DNA of 32,746 bases from an uncultured Eubacteriales bacterium (GTDB taxonomy: Bacteria > Bacillota > Clostridia > Oscillospirales > CAG-272). Within the stretch, counting starts at the first letter, position 1; the number at the start of each line of letters is the position of its first letter. Location: NCBI GenBank assembly GCA_900547725.1, contig URHR01000015.1:1-32746 (forward strand), in the 5' to 3' direction. Positions 16,440-23,223 of this stretch are shown one piece after another. Both the position numbers and the translations under genes were made by a program. The notes under the pieces are model-generated. The model saw only the letters and a program-made list of their open reading frames with translations, was not told the origin of the DNA and did no database searches.

Positions 16440-17776
16440 TTATCCGTTTATCCACTCGCGGGAGCGGTTCACCGCTTTGTGCCACCCCGCAAGCCGTTTC
16501 TCCCGCTCTTCTTCGCTCATTTCGGGGACAAAGCAACGATCCGTCCTGCGAACCTGCCGCAATTCGGACAGGTCGCCGTAGTATCCGACCGCCAATGCCG
16601 CAAGGCTTGCCGCGCCCCATGCGGTTGTCTCAACGCAGAGCGGGCGGGATAGCGGAATTCCAAGAATATCGCTCTGGAACTGCAGAAGAAAATCGTTTGC
16701 CGAAGCGCCGCCGTCAACACGGATGTTTCCGATGAGCGTTGCCGCGTCACGCCTCATGGCTTCCAGAACGTCCGCCGTCTGGTACGCCATGGACTCCAAC
16801 GCTGCGCGCACAATGTGATTGGCGGTCACTGCGCGGGTCAGCCCCTGAATCGAGCCGCGCGCGAACGGATCCCAGTACGGCGCGCCCAAACCGACAAAGG
16901 CGGGGACAAGATAAACGCCCGCGCTGTCGGGAACTGCGGTTGCCATGGCTTCGGTCTCGCTCGCTTTTCCAAACAGGTGCAGACCGTCCCGCAACCACTG
17001 AATGACCGCTCCGCAGATAAAGACCGAGCCTTCCAACACATAGGTGGTGCGGTCACCGAGTTGCCAACCGACGGTTGTCAGCAGTCCCGCTTTCGAATCG
17101 ACAGGCGTCTCGCCCGTGTTCATCAGCAGAAATCCGCCCGTTCCGTAAGTGTTTTTGACGTCACCCGCATCAAAACAGCCCTGCCCGAACAGCGCCGCCT
17201 GTTGATCCCCCGCCGCTCCGGAAATCGGAATGCGTTCCCCGAACAGATGCTCGGATGTATAGCCGAATATGCAGGAGGACGGCTTGACCTCGGGCAGGAT
17301 TGCCTCCGGAATGCCGAACAGATCGAGCAGATCGCGATCCCACGCCCCTGTGTGAATGTTGTACAGCATGGTGCGCGCCGCGTTGGAAGGGTCTGTCGCG
17401 TGGACTTTTCCGCCCGTCAGATTCCAGATCAGCCAACTGTCCACCGTGCCGAAGCACAGTTCCCCTGCTTCCGCGCGACGGCGTGCGTCGGGGATGTTTT
17501 CCAGAATCCATTGCAGTTTGGTTGCCGAAAAATACGGGTCGGCAATCAGTCCGGTTTTGGCATGGAGCATCGACTCCAACCCCTGCCGTTTCAGTTCGGC
17601 GCAACGCTCTGCCGTCCGTCTGCACTGCCAGACGATTGCGGGACAGCCCAACCGTCCTGCGGATAGGACTGTCGAAATTCGCGATTGACCCGCGACAGCA
17701 CCGTTCCGTGCCGATCAAACAGAATGCAACGCGAACTTGTTGTTCCCTGATCGAGTGCCAGTAAATAGGGCTTCAT
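16440..17776 (-). pseudogene. glpK: Glycerol kinase gene with internal deletion and frameshift
   Basis: Remnant of GlpK, which phosphorylates glycerol with ATP. Frame one encodes the first 45 or so residues (MKPYLLALDQGTTSSR ... YPQDGW). A second frame resumes with AIVWQCRRTAERC and runs unbroken to the C-terminus, including the catalytic GDQQAALFGQ and GLGAPYWDPFARG. Near 17640-17650 about 52 codons plus a frame change are missing relative to the family, including the TNQRET segment whose Arg and Glu bind glycerol. No full-length product can be made. An intact consensus promoter and GGAGG remain, so the lesion is recent or an assembly fault. No glpF, glpD or glpP is adjacent. Confidence 0.88.
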
Positions 17777-17807
17777 AGCATAACCTCCGGATCTTCATCT
17801 TACCTTT

Positions 17808-17836
17808 ATTGTAACACAGCTTTTGCGATTTGTCAA
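17808..17836 (-). promoter_or_regulatory. Promoter of glpK
   Basis: Minus-strand TTGACA (17836-17831), 17 bases, TACAAT (17813-17808) with TG in the extended position. It lies just after the preceding gene's stop. GGAGG precedes the ATG by seven bases. Its -35 context CTTGACAAATC is identical to that of the ylxM promoter. Confidence 0.85.
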
Positions 17837-17840
17837 GCGG

Positions 17841-18518
17841 TCAGACCGATTCAAGCGCCCGTTTTGTGCGCACGATGGCGTCTCTCAACTCTCCGACCAG
17901 CGCCAACAGCTGTCCCGCTTGCGGGGCTTTTCCACCGTTCCGCGCATCCGAAAGCGGCAGGGCACGCTCGCAATATGCGGGGATTGTTTCCCGCACAAAG
18001 GCACGTAGATATGCCTGCAGGCGCGTGATGCGTTCGGTCTCCCCCGCCTGTCTGTCCTGCGCTTCCCGGAGTCGGACTGACAGTGCGCGCGCCGCATCGG
18101 TAACGGTGGAATCACCGTGCAAGCCCTGCGACAGTCGGAGAATTGCCCATTCCGTGTAACGGTCAACGGTATGCCTGCCGACTTTCCGGGCGCAAAGGGA
18201 CTCCAACCGTTCTGCTCCATCCTGCACGACAGCCTGCATTCCGCAGTAGTCCGCGTAAAAGCCGTTCGCGTCCCGCAGATGCCCGAATACATCGGTCTTG
18301 CCGCGCTCCGCTGCGAGGAAACGGGCGGTCTCCCGTTCCAGAACCGTCAGAATGTTCACCGCCTGCCGCCGCTTGTCCCCGGCTGTTGGGTCGGGTGCGG
18401 TCGGCAACGTCTTTTCAAGGCGGGAAAGCGCCGAGATCAGCTCCTCCGCCGTCATGCCGCGCAACCGTTCTTCCCCTTCCCGCTCTTCGGGAAAGCGAAA
18501 GATGTCCGATTCCTCCAT
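17841..18518 (-). CDS. Hypothetical helical protein
   Basis: Protein of 225 residues, not recognised. No signal peptide or membrane segment. Composition is rich in Ala, Arg, Glu and Leu, suggesting an all-helical cytosolic protein; repeated stretches such as ALSVRLREAQDRQAGETERITRLQAYLRAF would form amphipathic helices, but I cut that claim at pattern level. The ATG at 18518 has a strong AAGGAGG seven bases upstream. It starts 19 bases after the khpA terminator and no separate promoter was seen, so it may depend on read-through. It occupies the place where rimM-trmD-rplS is normally found. Confidence 0.75.
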   Translation of the reverse strand: MEESDIFRFPEEREGEERLRGMTAEELISALSRLEKTLPTAPDPTAGDKRRQAVNILTVLERETARFLAAERGKTDVFGHLRDANGFYADYCGMQAVVQDGAERLESLCARKVGRHTVDRYTEWAILRLSQGLHGDSTVTDAARALSVRLREAQDRQAGETERITRLQAYLRAFVRETIPAYCERALPLSDARNGGKAPQAGQLLALVGELRDAIVRTKRALESV

Positions 18519-18536
18519 GTCCCCCTCCTTATAACG

Positions 18537-18566
18537 AAAAAACCGAACGGCAAGCGTCCGGTTTTT
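18537..18566 (-). terminator. Intrinsic terminator after khpA
   Basis: Minus-strand AAAAACCGGACG, loop CTTGC, then CGTTCGGTTTTTT: about 12 pairs including one G-U, ending in a T tract. It follows the khpA stop by six bases and closes the ylxM-ffh-rpsP-khpA unit. Confidence 0.85.
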
Positions 18567-18571
18567 CGGCT

Positions 18572-18808
18572 TCAACGAATTTCCACATTCACTTTTTTGC
18601 CGCTGCCGGCAGATGCAGCCTTGATGACCGTGCGGATCGCTTTTGCGATTCTTCCGTGTCTACCGATGACCATTCCCGTGTCGTCCGCCGCAACCGTGAG
18701 CGTGAGCGTAATCGAGCGCTCATCCTCTTCGGTCGCAACCTTCACTTCGTCGGGGTTATCGACAATCGCTTTCGCGATATCAAGCAAGGTTTCCTGTAAA
18801 TTTGCCAT
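18572..18808 (-). CDS. khpA: KH-domain RNA-binding protein KhpA
   Basis: Small RNA-binding protein of 78 residues with one KH domain; GMVIGRHGR (45-53) holds the GxxG loop (GRHG) that grips RNA. In Bacillota it partners with KhpB/Jag in cell-wall and division control. AGGAG lies nine bases before the ATG. It follows rpsP by 25 bases, the usual order, and a terminator follows at once. Confidence 0.95.
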   Translation of the reverse strand: MANLQETLLDIAKAIVDNPDEVKVATEEDERSITLTLTVAADDTGMVIGRHGRIAKAIRTVIKAASAGSGKKVNVEIR

Positions 18809-18833
18809 ACCGCGTTACTCCTGTGGAAGGGAA

Positions 18834-19079
18834 TCAGTCAACGATTCCGCTCTTCTTCAGAAGCGCTTTGACGGTTTCGGTCGGCTGAGCGCCGTTTCCG
18901 AGCCACTTCTTTGCCTTCTCCGCGTCGATCTTGATCTCAACGGGGGTGGTCAGCGGGTTGTAAGTGCCGATCGTGTCGATGAAGCGACCGTCTCTGGGCG
19001 AGCGGCTGTCCGCAACGATAACGCGATAGAACGGTGCTTTCTTTGCGCCGATTCTGGTAAGTCTCATTTTTACTGCCAT
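18834..19079 (-). CDS. rpsP: 30S ribosomal protein S16
   Basis: Protein of 81 residues with the S16 start MAVKMRLTRIGAKKAPFYR and DSRSPRDGRFID, then GTYNPLT. GGAGG eight bases before the ATG. It lies between ffh and khpA, as is usual. Confidence 0.98.
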   Translation of the reverse strand: MAVKMRLTRIGAKKAPFYRVIVADSRSPRDGRFIDTIGTYNPLTTPVEIKIDAEKAKKWLGNGAQPTETVKALLKKSGIVD

Positions 19080-19133
19080 GATTTTTTCCTCCGAAAAATA
19101 AATAAAATATGGTTTTATGAATGAACGGTGAAA

Positions 19134-20477
19134 TCAGAAAGGCATCTTCATTCTGCCGAGCATTTTCTTTCCTTTGCGGGTTTTGCCCATTTCGGTAAAC
19201 TGCCGCATCATTTTGAGCATCTGGTCGAACTGCTTGAGCAGTTTGTTGACCTCTTCTACCGAAGTTCCCGAGCCTTGCGCGATGCGCTTTTTGCGCGACG
19301 CATTGATGATTTCGGGATGTTCCCGCTCTTTTTTTGTCATCGAGTGGATGATGGCTTCGGTTCGCACCAACACCTTTTCGTCCACTTTTGCGTCCTTCAG
19401 CGCCTTGGCATTCATTCCCGGCATCATGCCGACAAGCTGATCCAGATTTCCCATCTTTTTCAGCTGCAGCAGTTGCCCGAGGTAATCGTCAAGCGTAAAG
19501 GTCTGTTGGCGCATTTTCTTTTCCAACTCTGCCGCCTGCTTCTCGTCGTAAGCCGCCTGCGCCTTGTCAATCAGCGTCAGCACATCTCCCATGCCGAGAA
19601 TCCGCGATGCCATGCGGTCGGGATAGAACGGTTCGATGGTGTCCAGTTTTTCGCCCGTTCCCACGAACTTGATCGGCTTTCCGGTCACATAACGGATGGA
19701 AAGTGCCGCGCCGCCACGGGTATCGCCGTCCAGTTTGGTCAGAATGACACCCGTAATGTCCAGTTTGTTGTTGAAGGTCTCCGCCACGTTGACCGATTCC
19801 TGACCGATCATCGCGTCCACTGTCAGCAGAATCTCGGTCGGTTTGACCGCCTCCTTGATCTGCTCCAGTTCCTCCATCAGGACTTCGTCGATCTGCAACC
19901 GACCTGCGGTGTCGATGAAGACCATGTCGTAGCCTTTTTGGTTGGCATAGTCAACGCCCGCCTTTGCAATCTTGACGGGAGAGACCTGATCGCCCATGGT
20001 GAACACGGGAATATCCAGCTTTTCTCCAACCACCTGCAACTGCTTGATTGCGGCAGGACGGTAAACATCGCAGGCAACCAGCAGCGGCTTTTTGCCCTGC
20101 TTCTTGTAGAGTCCCGCAAGTTTCCCTGCGTGTGTGGTCTTACCTGCACCCTGCAAACCGACCATCATAATGACCGTTGGCGGCTTGGAGGCAATCGTCA
20201 GCTTGGATTGCGAGCCGCCCATGAGACGGGTCAGCTCTTCGTTTACGATTTTGACAATCTGTTGTGCAGGCAGAAGCGATTCCAGAACCTCGCTTCCGAC
20301 CGCCCGTTCGGACACGATCTTGATAAAGTCGCGAACCACCTTGAAGTTGACGTCCGCTTCCAGCAATGCAAGCTTGATCTCCCGCATTCCCGCTTTGACA
20401 TCCGCTTCGGTCAGTTTTCCTTTGCTCCTGAACTTTTTGAATGCGTTTGACAGCTTCTCGCCGAGACTTTCAAACAC
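19134..20477 (-). CDS. ffh: Signal recognition particle protein Ffh
   Basis: SRP GTPase that, with 4.5S/scRNA, brings nascent membrane proteins to FtsY; 447 residues. N domain, then G domain with GLQGAGKTT (107-115), DTAGR and TKLDGDTRGG, and the Met-rich M domain from about 300 to the end (QLLQLKKMGN, MMPGM, LLKQFDQMLKMM). Starts with GTG at 20477, AAGGAGG ten bases upstream. It follows ylxM, its usual partner, by 20 bases. Confidence 0.98.
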   Translation of the reverse strand: MFESLGEKLSNAFKKFRSKGKLTEADVKAGMREIKLALLEADVNFKVVRDFIKIVSERAVGSEVLESLLPAQQIVKIVNEELTRLMGGSQSKLTIASKPPTVIMMVGLQGAGKTTHAGKLAGLYKKQGKKPLLVACDVYRPAAIKQLQVVGEKLDIPVFTMGDQVSPVKIAKAGVDYANQKGYDMVFIDTAGRLQIDEVLMEELEQIKEAVKPTEILLTVDAMIGQESVNVAETFNNKLDITGVILTKLDGDTRGGAALSIRYVTGKPIKFVGTGEKLDTIEPFYPDRMASRILGMGDVLTLIDKAQAAYDEKQAAELEKKMRQQTFTLDDYLGQLLQLKKMGNLDQLVGMMPGMNAKALKDAKVDEKVLVRTEAIIHSMTKKEREHPEIINASRKKRIAQGSGTSVEEVNKLLKQFDQMLKMMRQFTEMGKTRKGKKMLGRMKMPF

Positions 20478-20497
20478 GGTACACTCCCCTCCTTTCG

Positions 20498-20830
20498 TCA
20501 GCGGATCAACTTTGCAAGATTCTCCGCCGCTTCCATGATCTCGCCGTCGGCATCCCGTTCCCGCAACAGTCCGAGAAGCCGTTCCGCTTGCTCGCCTGCT
20601 TGACGGAATCTTGCCGCCAGCCCCAATTTTTCCTCAAAAAACAGCAATTCATCCTCTGCCTTTTTAATCAGTTCCCGCACGCCTTGGCGCGAGATGCCGA
20701 TCTCGTCCGCGATTTCGGACAGCGAGAGGTCGTCGTTGTAATAGTAGTCCAACACGGTTCGTTTCCGCTCGGAAAGCATATCTCCGTAAAAATCCAACAG
20801 AAACCCGATTTTCAGATTCTTTTCAAACAT
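20498..20830 (-). CDS. ylxM: UPF0122 family helix-turn-helix protein YlxM
   Basis: Protein of 110 residues, conserved directly upstream of ffh in Bacillota; reported to act with the SRP. FLLDFYGDMLSERKRTVLDYYY is the family start (cut here as a pattern), followed by a sigma-4-like helix-turn-helix, LSEIADEIGISRQGVREL. The ATG at 20830 has GGTG six bases upstream; a GTG three codons earlier (20839) is possible. The gene has a consensus promoter with two dyads. Confidence 0.92.
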   Translation of the reverse strand: MFEKNLKIGFLLDFYGDMLSERKRTVLDYYYNDDLSLSEIADEIGISRQGVRELIKKAEDELLFFEEKLGLAARFRQAGEQAERLLGLLRERDADGEIMEAAENLAKLIR

Positions 20831-20851
20831 ACGATTCACCGCGCTTATGAG

Positions 20852-20872
20852 TGTAAAGCAATTTCCTTTACA
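20852..20872. repeat. Inverted repeat over the ylxM transcription start
   Basis: TGTAAAG, seven bases, CTTTACA: seven perfect pairs, placed directly downstream of the -10 and over the predicted +1. Position and size suit an operator; it could also be a 5' mRNA hairpin. Confidence 0.5.
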
Positions 20873-20899
20873 TTATACCACAAATTCCGGATTTGTCAA
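20872..20899 (-). promoter_or_regulatory. Consensus promoter of ylxM-ffh-rpsP-khpA
   Basis: Minus-strand TTGACA (20899-20894), 16 bases, TATAAT (20877-20872), with TGTGG before the -10. Start predicted near 20865. A dyad ACAAAT-TCCGG-ATTTGT (20880-20896) fills the spacer. Confidence 0.92.
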
Positions 20900-20908
20900 G
20901 AGGTTTCG

Positions 20909-20955
20909 GAAAAAAAGCGGGCGAATCGGAGAATTTTTTCTCCGATTCGCCCTTT
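20909..20955 (-). terminator. Intrinsic terminator of rpsB-tsf
   Basis: Minus-strand stem GGGCGAATCGGAGAA, loop AAAA, complementary arm (20952-20919, 15 perfect pairs), then GCTTTTTTT. It lies 20 bases after the tsf stop and separates tsf from the ylxM promoter. Confidence 0.94.
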
Positions 20956-20973
20956 TTGCGATATTTTTACCGA

Positions 20974-21897
20974 TTATTTATTCGCGGTCAGCTTTGCGAT
21001 TTCCTCTGCAAAGTTGTCCTCGCGCTTCTGGATTCCCTCGCCCTTTTCGTAGCGGTAGAATTCCACGATTTCGATCTCGCCGCCCAGCTCCTTTGCGGTA
21101 GCCTTGACGTACTGACCGACCTTCATGTCCTCGTCCTTGACATAGCCCATATCCAACAGGCAGTTGTTGTCGTAGAACTTGGAAACACGACCCTCGACCA
21201 TCTTCTCCTTGATTGCGTCGGGCTTCTTTGCGTTTGCGGGATCGTTTGCGATCTGCGCCAGAAGAATCTTCTTCTCTTCCTCGATCACGTCCGCGGGAAC
21301 TTGCTCGCGGCAGAGATACGGGGTCGGATAAGCGCCGATCTGGAGCGCGATGTTCTTTGCGAACGCCGCGAACTCGGGCTTGTCCGCCACATTGGTCTTG
21401 AACTTTGCAACAACACCGATCGAGCCGTTGCCGTGGATATAGGTGCTTGTGATGCCCTCGACCAGAACGAACCGACGAACGGTCAGCTTTTCGCCGATCT
21501 TGAAGATCATTTCCTTCAGCTTGGCGTCAACCGTCATCTCATCGTCATACTTGCAAGCCATCAGGGCTTCCACCGTTGCGGGCTTCTGCGCGATGATGAT
21601 CTTCAGCAGGTCGGTTACAAACGCCTTGAAGGTTTCGTTCTTTGCCACGAAGTCGGTCTCGGAGTTGACCTCGATCATTGCGGTCAGATCGCCATCCTTG
21701 AGAATCTCAACCAGTCCGTCGGCGGCAATTCTGGTTGCCATCTTGGACTCAGCCTTCAGTTCGCCCTTCTCGCGCAGAATCTTGACAGCGGCGTCCATAT
21801 CGCCGTCTGCCTCAACCAGCGCCTTTTTGCACTCCATCATACCGATACCGGTCTTTGCGCGGAGCGCGGCAACATCTTTTGCGGTAATAGCAGCCAT
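20974..21897 (-). CDS. tsf: Elongation factor Ts
   Basis: Nucleotide-exchange factor for EF-Tu, 307 residues. The N-terminal UBA-like domain includes VAALRAKTGIGMMECKKAL, followed by the core domain with SETDFVAKNE and a dimer/coiled segment. AGGGGAAACAAAA precedes the ATG. Eighteen bases after rpsB, in the usual pair. Confidence 0.98.
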   Translation of the reverse strand: MAAITAKDVAALRAKTGIGMMECKKALVEADGDMDAAVKILREKGELKAESKMATRIAADGLVEILKDGDLTAMIEVNSETDFVAKNETFKAFVTDLLKIIIAQKPATVEALMACKYDDEMTVDAKLKEMIFKIGEKLTVRRFVLVEGITSTYIHGNGSIGVVAKFKTNVADKPEFAAFAKNIALQIGAYPTPYLCREQVPADVIEEEKKILLAQIANDPANAKKPDAIKEKMVEGRVSKFYDNNCLLDMGYVKDEDMKVGQYVKATAKELGGEIEIVEFYRYEKGEGIQKREDNFAEEIAKLTANK

Positions 21898-21915
21898 TTT
21901 TGTTTCCCCTTTCGA

Positions 21916-22647
21916 TTACTCCGCGTCGGTCGCGGTCTCTTCGGCGGTTGCTTCCGCCGTCTCTTCGCCCTGCTTGCCCTCGATCACGGCGTCTGCCAGA
22001 GAGGAGGAAATCAGTTTGATTGCGCGGATTGCGTCGTCGTTACCCGGGATGATATAGTCTGCGTCGTCGGGGTCGCAGTTGGTATCCACGATTGCGATAA
22101 CCGGAATGCCAAGCTTCTTCGCCTCAAGCACTGCAATGTGCTCCTTCTTGGGGTCAACCACGAACACTGCGTCAGGCAGCTGCTCCATGGTCTTGATACC
22201 GCCGTAGCTCTTCTCAAGATCGAAGATTTCCTTCTGCATTGCGGCAACTTCCTTCTTCGGAAGCAGATCGAACGTGCCGTCCTCCTGCATCTTGTAGAGG
22301 TTGTTCAGACGGTTGATCGACTTCTTGATGGTCTTGAAGTTGGTCATCATACCGCCGGGCCAACGCACGTTGACATAGTACATTCCGCAACGGGTAGCCT
22401 CTTCCTTGATGGCTTCCGCCGCCTGCTTCTTCGTACCCACAAACAGCAGCGTTCCGCCCTTTTCGGACAGCTCGCGGACGAAGTTATACGCCTCGTCGAA
22501 CTTTTTCACGGTTTTCTGCAGGTCGATAATATAAATACCGTTCCGCTCCGTGAAAATGTACTCCTGCATTTTCGGGTTCCATCTTCTGGTGTGGTGTCCG
22601 AAATGAACACCTGCTTCAAGCAACTGCTTGATCGAGATAACAGACAT
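21916..22647 (-). CDS. rpsB: 30S ribosomal protein S2
   Basis: Protein of 243 residues with the S2 signature ISIKQLLEAGVHFGHHTRRW and later MEQLPDAVFVVDPKKEHIA. The tail after about 225 is acidic and Ala/Glu/Thr-rich (EETAEATAEETATDAE), a common S2 extension. GGAGG nine bases before the ATG. It has its own promoter and a structured leader of about 145 bases. Confidence 0.98.
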   Translation of the reverse strand: MSVISIKQLLEAGVHFGHHTRRWNPKMQEYIFTERNGIYIIDLQKTVKKFDEAYNFVRELSEKGGTLLFVGTKKQAAEAIKEEATRCGMYYVNVRWPGGMMTNFKTIKKSINRLNNLYKMQEDGTFDLLPKKEVAAMQKEIFDLEKSYGGIKTMEQLPDAVFVVDPKKEHIAVLEAKKLGIPVIAIVDTNCDPDDADYIIPGNDDAIRAIKLISSSLADAVIEGKQGEETAEATAEETATDAE

Positions 22648-22827
22648 GTTTCATGTCCTCCTTCGGTTTTTCCACCATCGCGACGCATCCGCCGAAACCG
22701 CACCGCACGGTACGGCACCGAGGCGATTTTCGTCCGATGTGTGTATTATTTTTGCGCCGCCGACGCAAAAAGGCGACAGTCCGGCACAATTACATTGAAT
22801 TATACCATATTCCGTCGCCTTTTTCAA
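22648..22827 (-). promoter_or_regulatory. rpsB promoter and structured leader
   Basis: Promoter: minus-strand TTGAAA (22827-22822), 17 bases, TATAAT (22804-22799) with TATGG before it; start near 22792. The leader of about 145 bases contains TTTTTGCG-CCGCCGA-CGCAAAAA (22749-22771) and further GC-rich pairs (CCGTACCG/CGGTGCGG region, 22695-22715). A long inverted repeat, AAAAAGGCGAC (22767-22777) with GTCGCCTTTTT (22814-22824), encloses the -10. Ribosomal protein leaders often mediate autoregulation; that is not proven here. The rest of the 207-base gap holds nothing else I can name. Confidence 0.75.
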
Positions 22828-22854
22828 TCGGTTCTCACCTGTTTTTACATTTTA

Positions 22855-23169
22855 TTAACATTTATGCTTACCAAACAGCCGTCGTCCGCCGCTTTTTCTG
22901 CCGCAGAGACAGCTTGAGAACTCCTGCGGCGTAAGTTTTACCAGAATGGTATCTTCTCCGATGCACTCCACGCGACACCACGGGATGACCAGATCGTCCT
23001 CCCTGCCGATTCCGAGAAAGCCGCAACTGCCCGAGATAATCAGCGAGAGAATGCGCGAGCAATCTCCTTCCGCCTCAAATTCAAAATCTTCCGCGTAGCC
23101 GAGCCGTGCGCCGTCGCACAGATTGACAATTTCCAGTTTCCGCAATTCCGCCGTACTGTACCGTTTCAT
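22855..23169 (-). CDS. ylmC: YlmC/YmxH family sporulation protein
   Basis: Protein of 104 residues with a PRC-barrel-like fold: KLEIVNLCDGARLGYAEDFEF, then ISGSCGFLGIG, VIPWCRVECIGEDTILVK. These match the YlmC/YmxH family found in spore formers; its biochemical role is unknown. The C-terminus is Cys- and basic-rich (CLCGRKSGGRRLFGKHKC), an unusual tail with a possible metal site. GGAG lies before the ATG. It follows the degenerate ATPase by 54 bases. Confidence 0.85.
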   Translation of the reverse strand: MKRYSTAELRKLEIVNLCDGARLGYAEDFEFEAEGDCSRILSLIISGSCGFLGIGREDDLVIPWCRVECIGEDTILVKLTPQEFSSCLCGRKSGGRRLFGKHKC

Positions 23170-23223
23170 ACCCTTTCTCCTTATCCGATAGGCTCGGTAC
23201 AGTATATGCGGGCGCGTTTCTCT

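Noticed and set aside
16208..16440. LexA box for the Y-family polymerase
   Set aside because: No GAAC-N4-GTTC type sequence in the upstream region.
23170..23223. SigE or SigG promoter for ylmC
   Set aside because: CATATACT resembles a SigE -10, but no -35 lies at 14 bases and other matches would overlap the ribosome-binding site.
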